A program made the translations under genes and the position numbers. This document shows, piece after piece, positions 8,451-17,433 of a stretch of DNA of 64,000 bases (position 1 is the stretch's first letter; every line of letters begins with the position of its first letter). The stretch covers positions 62,001 to 126,000 of the forward strand of contig JAWKWA010000004.1 of NCBI GenBank assembly GCA_041397765.1. Direction: 5' to 3'. The DNA is from JAWKWA01 sp041397765 (lineage in GTDB: Bacteria > Pseudomonadota > Alphaproteobacteria > Rhizobiales > Hyphomicrobiaceae). Below the pieces are notes generated by a model. It had not been told where the DNA came from. It searched no databases and worked only from the letters and a program-made list of their open reading frames with translations.

Positions 8451-9998
8451 TCAATGCCAGGCGTCGGGCATCTCCTCCTTGCGCTTGGCGATGAAGGCCT
8501 TCAGCGCCTCGTCGATGCCGGGATCGAGCGGCGGCGGCTCATAGGCTGCGAGCATCTCCTTCCAGCGCCGGTTGGCGCGGATCGCCGCATCCTCCGAGCC
8601 CATCTCCTGCCATTTCTCGAAGCTCTGATTGTCCGAGAGCTCGGGCTCGTGGAAGGCCGTCTCGTAGTTGGCCATGGTGTGGCTGCAGCCGAAGAAATGA
8701 CTGCCGGGGCCGACCTCGCGGAAGCCGTCCATGGCAAAGCCGTTGTCGTCGAGGGCGATGCCTTCGGCGAAGCGGTGCATCATTCCGCAGTGATCGGCGT
8801 CGAGCACGAATTTCTCGTAGCTCATGGTGAGCGCGCCCTCGAGCCAGCCGGCGGCGTGCAGCACGAAATTGGCGCCCGACAGCATGGTCGCCATCATGGT
8901 GTCGGCGGCCTCCTGGGCGGCTTGCATGTCGACGGCCTTCGACGCGGTGAGGCCGCCGCCGAGCCGGAAGGGCAGCTTCAGGCGCCGGGCGAGAGCACCG
9001 AAGGCGAAATAGGCGAGCGAGGGCTCGGGCATGCCGAAGGTCGGGGCGCCGGATTTGAGGCTCATGGAGGAGAGGAAATTGCCGAAGATGGCCGGGGCGC
9101 CGGGTCGTACGAGCTGGGTGAGGGCGATGCCGACCATGGCCTCGGCATAGGCCTGGGCGAGCGCGCCGGCGGTCGTCACCGGCCCCATGGCGCCGCCGAG
9201 GATGAAGGGGACGACGACGGCGCACTGGTTGGCCTCGGCATAGGCTCTGAGCGCGCCCGTCATGGTGCCGTCCCAGACGAGCGGCGAGTTGACGTTGATA
9301 TTGCCGAGGATGACGCAATTGCGGTCGACGAAGTCGGCGCCGAACAGGATGCGCGCCATGTCGATCGAATCGCGGGCGCGCTCGGCTGCCGTCACCGAGC
9401 CCATGAACGCCTTGTCGCTCCAGCGGATATGGGCATAGACCATGTCGAGATGGCGCTTGTTGACGGGGATGTCGACCGGCTCGCAGACCGTGCCGCCCGA
9501 ATGGTGCAGCCAGGGCGACACATAGGCGAGCCTGACGAAGTTCTCGAAATCGGCGAGCGAGCCGTAGCGGCGGCCCTTGTCGAGGTCGGTGACGAAGGGC
9601 GAGCCGTAGGCGGGCGAGAAGACGGTGGCGTTGCCGCCGATCTGGACGGAGCGCGCGGGATTGCGGGCGTGCTGGGTGAAGACCTCGGGCGCGGTGGCGC
9701 AGAGCCGGCGAACATGGCCGGGCTCGAAGCGGACGCGGGTGCCCTTGACGTCGGCGCCCGCCTCCTTGAACAGCCGCAGCGCCTCGGCATCGTCGCGCAC
9801 CTCGATGCCGACCTCCTTCAGGATCATGTCGGCATGGACGTCGAAGCGTTGCAGCGCCTCCTCGTCGAGCATGGTGTAGGGGGGAATCCGGCGCTTGATA
9901 TAGGCCGGCCCCGAGGGCGCCCGGGCGCGCTCGGCGCGCCTTCCCGAGCGACCGGCCCGTGCCCGTGCCGCCACGCCCGCTGCCGCATCGCTCGCCAT
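8451..9998 (-). CDS. Trimethylamine methyltransferase (MttB) family protein, non-pyrrolysine type
   Basis: MttB superfamily corrinoid-dependent methyltransferase, 515 residues from an ATG with GGGGAGG eight bases upstream; a longer frame back to 10073 adds only low-complexity Ala residues. The family core (MLDEEALQRFDVHADMIL, VSPWLHHSGGTVCEPVDIP, MANYETAFHEPELSDNQSFE) is continuous, with no in-frame amber codon. It therefore belongs to the large bacterial group lacking pyrrolysine, to which glycine-betaine and proline-betaine methyltransferases belong. No cognate corrinoid protein is seen in the window. Aerobic alphaproteobacteria often carry such genes beside Rieske and StcD-like demethylases, as here. 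A betaine-type substrate is likely, but the true reaction in aerobes is poorly established. Confidence 0.88.
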   Translation of the reverse strand: MASDAAAGVAARARAGRSGRRAERARAPSGPAYIKRRIPPYTMLDEEALQRFDVHADMILKEVGIEVRDDAEALRLFKEAGADVKGTRVRFEPGHVRRLCATAPEVFTQHARNPARSVQIGGNATVFSPAYGSPFVTDLDKGRRYGSLADFENFVRLAYVSPWLHHSGGTVCEPVDIPVNKRHLDMVYAHIRWSDKAFMGSVTAAERARDSIDMARILFGADFVDRNCVILGNINVNSPLVWDGTMTGALRAYAEANQCAVVVPFILGGAMGPVTTAGALAQAYAEAMVGIALTQLVRPGAPAIFGNFLSSMSLKSGAPTFGMPEPSLAYFAFGALARRLKLPFRLGGGLTASKAVDMQAAQEAADTMMATMLSGANFVLHAAGWLEGALTMSYEKFVLDADHCGMMHRFAEGIALDDNGFAMDGFREVGPGSHFFGCSHTMANYETAFHEPELSDNQSFEKWQEMGSEDAAIRANRRWKEMLAAYEPPPLDPGIDEALKAFIAKRKEEMPDAWH

Positions 9999-10126
9999 GA
10001 CGCCCGCCTCCCCTAGCCGTACCGGAACCGCCGGGGCCGCCGCAGCGGCTGCCGGGTCCGCAGCCAATGACATACATCGATCCTAGCCGATCGGCCGCAT
10101 CTTGTCCGGCGGCAACATGTCGGCTT

Positions 10127-10146
10127 GCCGAGCCTCCAGGCTCGGC
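10127..10146. promoter_or_regulatory. Inverted repeat between divergent genes, possible operator
   Basis: GCCGAGCCT-CC-AGGCTCGGC is a perfect 9+9 inverted repeat in the 260-base region between the MttB gene (minus) and an exported-protein gene (plus). It lies about 130 bases upstream of each start, fitting an operator for a dimeric regulator or a cruciform. No run of T follows on either strand, so a terminator is unlikely. Confidence 0.35.
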
Positions 10147-10258
10147 GCGGCCGTTACCTGTCCGCAACGAGATCGGCCGCGCGTCTGGCGCCATCTCGTG
10201 CTAGCCTTGGCGCGGATCAGCCAGTCGGGGCAGGGCTCGTTTCTCGCTAGGGGCGACC

Positions 10259-11323
10259 ATGCGACGTTATTCGATTGTCTTCATGACCTTGGCGGCGTCG
10301 GCTGCCATCGCCTTCCTGATGTCGGCGCCGGCCGGTGCGGCTCCTTGCCTCGACGGCGACCAGCCGATCAAGGGGGAGATCCGCGAGGTCAGGACCCGCG
10401 ATTCCGGCGGGCGCAACATCAGCGCCTATCATCTGGTGCTGCCGCATTCGGCCTGCGTGTCGGTGCGGCGCATCGGCGAGGTGGTGAACGACGTGCGCAG
10501 CATCGAATTGCTGCCGCCGACCGCCGATCGCAAGGCCGAGCTTGCTTCGCTCGTCGGGCGCAAGGTCGAGTTCTCCGGCCGGCCGGCGCTCGCCGTGCCA
10601 GGGCGGCATTCCGGCGATATGGTGCTGAAGGATGCGGTGCCGGCGGGGGCGGCGGCCGGCTACCGGCGCAAGGCCGAGGCCGAGGACGAGGACGGGGACG
10701 GGGACGGGGAGCAGACGGCGCGCGCCGGGGATCCGGTTCCCGATTTCTCCGTCGATGGCGATCCGGTGACACGCAGCGCGCCGCTCCCGGACGACGAGGA
10801 TGTCGGCGCGGTGAGGCGCCCCGACGACGAGATCACCGACGATGGCGGGGCCGGCGCCGGCGATGATCGCAGGCTCGCCGAGGAGGAGGGCGCGCGCGAT
10901 CGCGAGGCCGGGCGGGTCGATCCCGACGCCCCGGACATCGACGAGCGCATCGCCCGCTTCATCCGCGACTATTATCTCGGCTCGGCCGCGCTCAGCCCCG
11001 AGCAGATCCGCACGCTCTATGCGACGCGGCTCGACTATTTCGGCCGCCATGGCGTGCCGGTCGAGCGGGTGGTGTCGGACAAGCTCGGCTATTACCGGCG
11101 CTGGCCGAAGCGGAGCTATGTGCTGATCGAGGATACGCTCGACATCCGCCGGCTGCGTGGTACGCGGGCGGTGTTCGACGTCGCCTTCGAGTACGAGTTC
11201 AAGGTCGGCAATGGCAGCCAGCGGCGCGGTGGGCGGGGCCTGTCGATCCTCACCTTCGATCTCGGCGACGGCAGCGGGCGGATCGTGCGCGAAGAAGGCG
11301 AGGTGGTGGAGCGGTATTTCTGA
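10259..11323 (+). CDS. Exported two-domain protein with acidic linker, unknown function
   Basis: A 354-residue protein with a signal peptide (SIVFMTLAASAAIAFLMSAPAGA). The first mature domain (about 30-140) begins CLDGDQPIKGEIREV and resembles DUF4431-type small secreted domains. It is followed by a strongly acidic, low-complexity linker (about 140-230, rich in Asp, Glu and Gly). A C-terminal alpha/beta domain (about 235-354) has DERIARFIRDYYLGSA and KLGYYRRWPKRSYVLIEDTL, reminiscent of the exported domain that often follows caspase or peptidase domains in alphaproteobacteria. I cannot assign a function. It is monocistronic, divergent from the MttB gene and convergent with a membrane protein. 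Confidence 0.65.
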   Translation: MRRYSIVFMTLAASAAIAFLMSAPAGAAPCLDGDQPIKGEIREVRTRDSGGRNISAYHLVLPHSACVSVRRIGEVVNDVRSIELLPPTADRKAELASLVGRKVEFSGRPALAVPGRHSGDMVLKDAVPAGAAAGYRRKAEAEDEDGDGDGEQTARAGDPVPDFSVDGDPVTRSAPLPDDEDVGAVRRPDDEITDDGGAGAGDDRRLAEEEGARDREAGRVDPDAPDIDERIARFIRDYYLGSAALSPEQIRTLYATRLDYFGRHGVPVERVVSDKLGYYRRWPKRSYVLIEDTLDIRRLRGTRAVFDVAFEYEFKVGNGSQRRGGRGLSILTFDLGDGSGRIVREEGEVVERYF

Positions 11324-11451
11324 GGCGGCGGGCGGTGTCCGGTGCGGCCGCGGCCCCGGGGAGTCGGTGCTGCGTGTGGCGGGGCCGATTATCGGCGATG
11401 CGCCCGGCAAGCCCGGTTTGCCGGTGGCGCCATGATCGCGCCGCGCTGCGC

Positions 11452-11474
11452 AGGGGCGACCGGCGGTCGCCCCT
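11452..11474. terminator. Inverted repeat between convergent genes, candidate bidirectional terminator
   Basis: AGGGGCGACC-GGC-GGTCGCCCCT, a perfect 10+10 stem with a 3-base loop, lies in the 185-base gap between two convergent genes. A second short hairpin (CCGGCAA...TTGCCGG) is at 11404-11424. Neither has a clear T-run, so the terminator call rests on position and stem strength. This motif type is also common as a dispersed palindromic repeat in high-GC genomes. Confidence 0.45.
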
Positions 11475-11508
11475 ACGGACGGTCGTCTCCATCGCGTGGC
11501 GAGGCCGA

Positions 11509-13479
11509 CTATTTCTTCATCTCCGACGGTGGGTTGATGGCGTGGGTGTCGCCGGTCGCGGGTGTCGATGATTCGACCGGGACGGCCTCGCTCCGGCCGC
11601 CGGGCTCGGGGCCGCGACGCTTGTCGGCCTCGGGAAACGCCACCCGCTGATCGCCCTCCAGGACCTCGACGGTGAGCCCCGGCGTCGCGACCTCGTTGAG
11701 AACGGCAAGAAGCGGCGTCAGGCCTTCGGAATCGGTCAGCACGAAGATCTCGAAGTCGCGCTGCGCCTTGCTGCCCCAGCCGGCAATTCTCAGCGTTCGG
11801 ATCGCCTTGGAGAAGAGGCCGTGGTTGCGGATCGGCTCGGCCTCGAGGATCTCGGTGACCTCGTCCTGGTTGAGCTTGACGCCCTTGATCCCCTGCAGCG
11901 CCTTGACGTGCTCGCGGCGGATCTCGGTGATGTCGGTGCCGCTGACCGAGGTCTCCTCGTCCTTAAGGCGGTCGATCTCGCTGCGCCCGATCCGAAGGGT
12001 GCCGAACCCGATGCTCCACCACGGGCGCTTGCGCGGCCAGCGCACGAGACCCAGATCCGACAAGACGCCGGCGAGCTGGTTCATGGCGAGGCCGTTCTGC
12101 TCCTCGGCCGGGCTCTTGTCGCAACTGTAGAGGTTGGGGATCACCAGATAGGCATTGCGCCGGTGATGAACGACGTGTCCGGCGATCCAGGCGAGATTCT
12201 TGCTCGAGGCCCGCTTGACCGCCGTGTCGATGATCGAGCGGATCTGGCGGACGAGGCTCGCCGACGGGGTCGGCGGCGGGGGCGTTCTCGGCGGGTTCAG
12301 CACCGTCAGCACGAAGAGGCCGAGATCGATGCCGATGGTGGCGAGGAGGGCGATGACGTCGCGACCGGTGATCGGATCGCCGCCCGAGGTCCAGGTGAGG
12401 CCGCTGCGGCCGCCGGTGAAGACATAGGCGACGAGCGTCGAGAGATAGGCGCCGAGGTTGGCCCAGAGGTTCTTCACCGCATTGGCGACGCCGGCCGGCC
12501 CCTCGTTGAAGGCGGCCTGGCGCAGGCGCAGCTCGGCCGGCTGGTTGGCCTGGTCGGCGGCGACGCGCAGCCGCTCGGCGAGCGTCGGGTCGTAGCAGGA
12601 AAAGCCGGGCTTGCCAGGCTCGATGGCGACGGCATCGGCGATCGCCGCCATCTGGCCGGCAGTCGAGATGCCGAGCTCATTGGAGCGGGTGGCGATCGAA
12701 CGGGCGCTCGAGCGGATCAGCGAAGCGCGCGTCTCGAAATCCTTCTGGCGCTCGAGCACGGTGCCGCCCTCGAGCCCGGCCGCCGCCTCCTTCAGCTTGG
12801 CGAGATCGGCCTCGACCGGCGTCAGCCAGGAATTGATGACGCCATCGCGCAGGGTCGCGATCGAATCGCGGACGCTGCGGCGGGCATTGTAGAGCGGACC
12901 GCGGCCCGAGCCCGAGGCGACGCCGCAGCTCCCGCCCGAGGTCTCCTCGCGGCTCATCTGGCTCTCGGACCAGGTGACGACGTTGTCGAGCTGCACGCGA
13001 ACCGCATCGAGGCGGGCGGAGATGGCGGCGCCGGCGTCGCGCGCATCCTCCTGCAGGCCGGCGAGGCTGGTCCGCGTCGCCTCCTCGCCGGCGATCAGGC
13101 TCCACCAGAAACCGTAACCGAAGCCGATCGACCAGAGCGCGAGGAAGCAATAGAGCGGGAAGGTCACCATGCGGTCGGTGAAGCGGCGCTTGGCACCGAA
13201 GCTCTCGCGCAGCATCAGCCACATGAGGAAGCTGAGGGCGACGACGATGGCGATGACGAACATCGAGTTCGACACCTCGATGCCGGCACCGATGTCGCGG
13301 CTCTGGCTCGCCTGCGAAACGCCGACGATGAAGTCGTTCATGCCCGACCAGGTGGCGTAGGTCGAGATGACGAGCAGCATCATCGAGGCGATGCCGATCA
13401 GCGAGTTGCGGCCGAACATGTAGTCGAGCGCGTTGCCGGCCTGCTCGATCAGCCCCTTCCGCCGCTCCTCCCGGGTCAT
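11509..13479 (-). CDS. Multi-pass membrane protein of unknown function
   Basis: A 656-residue membrane protein that I do not recognise. The ATG at 13479 has GGGAGGGG just upstream. Three transmembrane segments are visible in the first 140 residues (SLIGIASMMLLVISTYA, MFVIAIVVALSFLMWLML, FPLYCFLALWSIGFGYGFWW). A long extracytoplasmic helical region with coiled-coil character follows (LAGLQEDARDAGAAISARLD, LERQKDFETRASLIRSSARS). Further hydrophobic segments lie near 355-400 (LGAYLSTLVAYVF, VIALLATIGIDLGLFVLTVL), then a Pro-rich PPRTPPPPTP hinge and a soluble C-terminal domain of about 240 residues. The layout suggests a sensor or envelope scaffold. The gene is isolated from its neighbours. Confidence 0.65.
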   Translation of the reverse strand: MTREERRKGLIEQAGNALDYMFGRNSLIGIASMMLLVISTYATWSGMNDFIVGVSQASQSRDIGAGIEVSNSMFVIAIVVALSFLMWLMLRESFGAKRRFTDRMVTFPLYCFLALWSIGFGYGFWWSLIAGEEATRTSLAGLQEDARDAGAAISARLDAVRVQLDNVVTWSESQMSREETSGGSCGVASGSGRGPLYNARRSVRDSIATLRDGVINSWLTPVEADLAKLKEAAAGLEGGTVLERQKDFETRASLIRSSARSIATRSNELGISTAGQMAAIADAVAIEPGKPGFSCYDPTLAERLRVAADQANQPAELRLRQAAFNEGPAGVANAVKNLWANLGAYLSTLVAYVFTGGRSGLTWTSGGDPITGRDVIALLATIGIDLGLFVLTVLNPPRTPPPPTPSASLVRQIRSIIDTAVKRASSKNLAWIAGHVVHHRRNAYLVIPNLYSCDKSPAEEQNGLAMNQLAGVLSDLGLVRWPRKRPWWSIGFGTLRIGRSEIDRLKDEETSVSGTDITEIRREHVKALQGIKGVKLNQDEVTEILEAEPIRNHGLFSKAIRTLRIAGWGSKAQRDFEIFVLTDSEGLTPLLAVLNEVATPGLTVEVLEGDQRVAFPEADKRRGPEPGGRSEAVPVESSTPATGDTHAINPPSEMKK

Positions 13480-13772
13480 CGTCCCCTCCCACGCGCTGGC
13501 CACCGGCCACAAGCCCACCCAAGCCGCGCCAGCCGGAACCCGCGCAGCCTCAGCTTGCGCTTACAAGAATTCGGGCGGCCTGTCGCGGGGCGGGGGCGGC
13601 AGAGCATGCATTCGCGCCGCGGGTGGCGCAGCGCCGCCACGCGCGGATGGCTGCCGCGCCGGCCGGCGCACTTGACCGGGCGGCGGGAATGGGCGTCCCT
13701 TCGAGGCGACAGGAGCCGGCGGGCGCGACCGGCCACCCGCCCGCCTCGCCCCGCCGCCGACAGGAGAGCCCG

Positions 13773-14747
13773 ATGACCGTCCCCTCGCGCGAGCCGATCA
13801 CCCGCGTGCTCGTCATCCACCGCACCCCCGCCGATTTCGACGCCGACCTCGCCCGCCGCTTCCCCGACATCGCCTGGCGCTATGTCACGCGCCTCGCCGA
13901 GGTGGCGGAGGCGCTCGCGCAGCACCGGCCCGAAGCCGTGCTCTCGATGAAGAATGTCGGCTTTGCCACCGGCGAGCACCGGCTGGCGGCGAATTTCGAG
14001 ACCGTGCGCTGGATCCAGTGCGGCGGCTCGGGCTACGAGCACCTGCTGCCGATCGACTTCTCGCGCACCGTGCTCACCAATTGCGCCGGCATCCTCGCGC
14101 CGTACCTCGCCGAGACGGTGATCGGCGCCATGCTCGCGCTCAATGCCAATCTGATCCGCTACCACAAGCGCCAGCTCGCCCACGAATGGCGGATCGAACC
14201 ATTCCAGCCGATCGCCGGCCAGACGCTCGCCGTCATCGGCCTCGGCGCCATCGGAACCGAGGTCGCACGCCGCGCCCGTGCGCTCGGCATGCGGGTGCTG
14301 GCGGTCAGGCGCGACGCCGATGCCGCGTCCGGTGAGGCCGACGAGGTGGCCGAGCTGTCGGACCTCGAAAGCGTGCTTTCAACCGCCGATGTCGTGTCGC
14401 TGCATGTGCGCCTCACCGACCAGACGCGACGCCTCATCGGCGCGAAGGAGCTCGCCGCCATGAAGCCGAGCGCGCTCCTTCTCAACACTTCGCGCGGTGC
14501 GGTGATCGACGAGGCGGCGCTCGTCGCCTGCCTCAAGGCGCAGCGCATCCGCGGCGCCTATCTCGACGTGTTCGAGAAGGAGCCGCTCGACGCCGACAGT
14601 CCGCTCTGGGACCTCGACAACGTGCTCTTGACACCGCATGCCGCCGACAACACCACCGACTGGCCGCGCGTGTTCGCCACCTTCTTCGGCGATAATCTCG
14701 CGCGCTGGAACAGGGGCGAGCGACTCGTCAACGAGATCGCGGCGTGA
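13773..14747 (+). CDS. D-isomer-specific 2-hydroxyacid dehydrogenase
   Basis: D-2-hydroxyacid dehydrogenase family, 324 residues from an ATG with AGGAG seven bases upstream. The NAD(P)-binding motif is VIGLGAIGTEVARRARALGM. The catalytic residues of the family are recognisable: the Arg in LLLNTSRGAVIDEAALV, the Glu in DVFEKEPLDADSPLW, and the His in LLTPHAAD. The enzyme reduces a 2-oxoacid, or oxidises the corresponding D-hydroxyacid, in the cytoplasm. Specificity (glyoxylate/hydroxypyruvate, phosphoglycerate or other) cannot be read. The length matches the short glyoxylate-reductase-like members rather than SerA with its ACT domain. No operon partner is evident. Confidence 0.9.
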   Translation: MTVPSREPITRVLVIHRTPADFDADLARRFPDIAWRYVTRLAEVAEALAQHRPEAVLSMKNVGFATGEHRLAANFETVRWIQCGGSGYEHLLPIDFSRTVLTNCAGILAPYLAETVIGAMLALNANLIRYHKRQLAHEWRIEPFQPIAGQTLAVIGLGAIGTEVARRARALGMRVLAVRRDADAASGEADEVAELSDLESVLSTADVVSLHVRLTDQTRRLIGAKELAAMKPSALLLNTSRGAVIDEAALVACLKAQRIRGAYLDVFEKEPLDADSPLWDLDNVLLTPHAADNTTDWPRVFATFFGDNLARWNRGERLVNEIAA

Positions 14748-14766
14748 GCGCGCCCGCGCACCTCCG

Positions 14767-16074
14767 TCAGTTGCTGAGCGCGATGGGCTGGCCGACGCCC
14801 TTGATGCCGTCCGGCACCGGCACGTCGGTCAGGTCGTAGTCGGTGTGGAGCACGATGTGCGGCCCCGACGAGGCCTCGAGCCGGCGCGCGACGATGGCGG
14901 TATAGGCCGACTGGTCGGCGACCGGGTTGTCGGCATCGACGACGAGGTCTCCCCTCGGCAGGTAGATGGTGCCGATCAGGGTGCGGGCGAAATTGCTGCG
15001 GATCTCGTGACGGAGCTCGCCTTCCGGGCCGCGCGCGCCAAAGAAGAGCAGGCCGGCCATGGGCCCGTCCTTGGGCGCCGTCAGGGAGACCGTCACGTCA
15101 TCCTCGAAGAGGAAGCGCGCGCCGGATCCTGTGAGGAAAAAGCCGACATTCTCGCCATCGATCTCGGCCGCATCGGTCACTTCGAGCGCGCCGTCCTCGA
15201 TCGCGTAGACACCCGGATCGAAGGTGACACGCGCGTTGCCGCCGATATGCAGCCCGCCGCAATAAGTGCCCGGCGAAAGCCGCTGTGTTCCGCTGGTGAT
15301 CTCCAGCTTGGTGAGTGCCGGCGTGCAGGCGTCGATCTGCGGCTCCGGCCGCGCCGAAAGCGGATCCTCGAATTGCGGACAGTCGGTCAGCGGATCGGGG
15401 GTGAAATTGCCCTTGGTGCCGTCCTTGCCACCGGCCGAGCAGATGAGGCTCGCCTCGATCACGGCGCTGTTCTTCGATTTGATGCCGTTGGGATGCGTCG
15501 AGTTGGAGAAGATCGCGCAATCCTCGCCCGTGACCCTGGCATTCTTGTCGAAGCTGATGGCACCGATGCCGCTGTCGGCGAGCGCCAGCACGCAGATATT
15601 GGGATGTCCGAGCACCTGAGCGGTGGCGCCGACGCTGATTTGGGGCGTCTTCACGCCAAAGGCCGAGCCGAACATGGTCTGGCCGGTCGCGCGCGCCCTC
15701 ACATGCACGGACAACGGATCGTCGGTGACGCGGGTCTCGACGACGAGACCGCGCGCCAGCCGTGACTTCTCGTCGATATGAGCGTCGACGACGGCCTCGA
15801 CAACAGCGACGATGCGCTCGATGTCGCCGGTCGAGAGTGCCAGCTCCTTGGCGGCGGCGAGCGAGGCGGCGTCGATCACGGCCTGGATCTCCGCGCGCTG
15901 GCGCACGAACCCGGCGAAGTCGATGACAGTGCCGACGCCAAGCAGCAGCAAGGGCAGGGCGAAGGCGAACATCATCGCGACATTGCCCTGCCGGTCGGCG
16001 GCGAAGCACCAGGAGCGAACCGCCGCAAGATCCGCAACCCGGCGCGACCAACGGATGTGATCGGTTGTGCACAT
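14767..16074 (-). CDS. TadG-like pilus-assembly/secreted protein
   Basis: A 435-residue protein with the TadE/TadG N-terminal signature: DRQGNVAMMFAFALPLLLLG followed by a hydrophobic segment and VDFAGFVRQRAEIQAVIDAASLAAAKEL. This is the pseudopilin-like membrane anchor of Flp pilus-associated proteins. The remainder is a large periplasmic domain rich in Asn, Gly and short beta strands, with paired cysteines (AEDCAIFSNS-type stretches are absent, but VTGEDCAIFSNSTHP, SLICSAGG and DTDCPQFED-like cysteines suggest disulfides). The start used is the ATG at 16074; another in-frame ATG at 16188 is possible. No other tad gene is present, so this is an orphan copy, common in rhizobia. Confidence 0.75.
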   Translation of the reverse strand: MCTTDHIRWSRRVADLAAVRSWCFAADRQGNVAMMFAFALPLLLLGVGTVIDFAGFVRQRAEIQAVIDAASLAAAKELALSTGDIERIVAVVEAVVDAHIDEKSRLARGLVVETRVTDDPLSVHVRARATGQTMFGSAFGVKTPQISVGATAQVLGHPNICVLALADSGIGAISFDKNARVTGEDCAIFSNSTHPNGIKSKNSAVIEASLICSAGGKDGTKGNFTPDPLTDCPQFEDPLSARPEPQIDACTPALTKLEITSGTQRLSPGTYCGGLHIGGNARVTFDPGVYAIEDGALEVTDAAEIDGENVGFFLTGSGARFLFEDDVTVSLTAPKDGPMAGLLFFGARGPEGELRHEIRSNFARTLIGTIYLPRGDLVVDADNPVADQSAYTAIVARRLEASSGPHIVLHTDYDLTDVPVPDGIKGVGQPIALSN

Positions 16075-16269
16075 GTGCCCGGCACATTCCTTGTCCGGCG
16101 CGCGGTGGAGCGGCGGCCCGCACCTCGATCGATCCCGACAATTCTCTTCGACTGCGATACAAGTCCCGGAAAACTGCCCGAGACACAATGCGCCTCTGCC
16201 GCGACGCCTGATGAAGTGTTACCGGATGCTCCCGCCGCAAACGCATGCCTTGTCGCGTTGGACTGCGGC

Positions 16270-17433
16270 CTATTGCGTGATGATCTCGACGCGATCGCTC
16301 GGCAGCACGAAGGTGACCGTCGTTCCCGCGCCCGGTGCCGAACGGATCGCGAGACCACCACCATGCGCCTCGGCGATCGCTTTGGAGAGTGGCAGCCCGA
16401 GACCGGCCGTGCCGAGCAACGTGTCGCGCGCGTCGACAGCGTGATCGAGCGGACGCAGATGCCGGTTGAGCTCGTCGGCCGACATGCCCGGTCCGACATC
16501 GGCGATGCTGATGGCAAGGCCGTCGTCGTCGAGCAGATCGGTGCTGACCTCGACCATCGATCCCGGCGGCGCGTGCTCGAGCGCATTGGCAATGATGTGC
16601 GACAGCGCGCGGGTGACGCTCTCCTCGTCGCACACGACATTGATCCTGGCCGGCGGCGGTGCCACCACGAGCTGCACGTTCCGCTCATCGGCTCCAGCCC
16701 GCAAGGCACGGGCGGCGAGCTGGACGATGCGTGTCACCGGCAGCTTGTCCTCGTTGATGATTGTGTGCTCGGTGACGGTGCGCCATTGCGGCAGCAGACC
16801 CTCGACCACATCGACGATGCTCGCGGCCTGGTGGGCGATCCGCTCCAGGACCTCCGGCAGGCCGCTGCGTGTTCCGCTCGCCGCCGCGAGGCGGTGGCCC
16901 TGATCGACGAGCCGCACGATCTCGGTGGCGATCAGCCGGGCGTCATTGCCGAGCGCGCCGACGAGGCGATCCTTGACGCGGCCCGCGGCCTCGGTCTGAT
17001 GCTGGGCGAAGCGCGCGACATGAGCCTCGCGGGTCAGTCGCAGGATGTAGTCGAGGTGGTGGCCGAACATGGTCCACGGCACCGGCTTGGTCAGGAACGA
17101 GGTGGCGCCGGCCGCAAAGGCGCGCGAGACGGATTCTGAATCCTCGTGCGCCGTCACCACGACGATCGGAAGGTGCCGGGTCTTGGGATGTCCCCGCATG
17201 CACTGGATGAGCGAGTAGCCGTCGATGCGCGGCATGCCGAGATCGATGATCGCCAGCTGGAACAGCTCGTTCGAGAGATGCTGCCACGCCTCCCCGCCGT
17301 CCTCCGCCTCGATGACATCGACATGGCGCCGCTCGAGCTGCTCGCGAACGAGCGAGCGCATGATCGGGTCGTCGTCGGCGACGAGGGCCTTGATCTTGAT
17401 GCGGGCTGGTGCTGTCGGATGGATGAGCGACAT
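16270..17433 (-). CDS. Receiver - histidine-kinase-like ATPase protein without H-box
   Basis: A 387-residue cytoplasmic signalling protein. Residues 14-135 are a CheY-like receiver with ADDDP, phosphoacceptor D64 in IIDLGMPRIDGY, Thr in VVVTAHED and Lys in FLTKP. Residues about 265-380 are a HATPase_c domain with N-box HIIANALEHAPPG, G1 SIADVGPGMSAD and G2 AGLGLPLSKAIAEAHGG. The middle helical region (about 150-260) has no recognisable phosphoacceptor H-box. The protein could therefore be a receiver-controlled ATPase or use an unusual His. It lies divergent from the hybrid kinase at 17791, separated by an AT-rich region, which suggests a shared phosphorelay. The ATG start overlaps no other gene. 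Confidence 0.82.
   Translation of the reverse strand: MSLIHPTAPARIKIKALVADDDPIMRSLVREQLERRHVDVIEAEDGGEAWQHLSNELFQLAIIDLGMPRIDGYSLIQCMRGHPKTRHLPIVVVTAHEDSESVSRAFAAGATSFLTKPVPWTMFGHHLDYILRLTREAHVARFAQHQTEAAGRVKDRLVGALGNDARLIATEIVRLVDQGHRLAAASGTRSGLPEVLERIAHQAASIVDVVEGLLPQWRTVTEHTIINEDKLPVTRIVQLAARALRAGADERNVQLVVAPPPARINVVCDEESVTRALSHIIANALEHAPPGSMVEVSTDLLDDDGLAISIADVGPGMSADELNRHLRPLDHAVDARDTLLGTAGLGLPLSKAIAEAHGGGLAIRSAPGAGTTVTFVLPSDRVEIITQ

Noticed and set aside
8451..9998. Pyrrolysine-containing MttB
   Set aside because: The frame has no internal amber codon and no pyl genes are visible; the homologue is of the non-pyrrolysine type.
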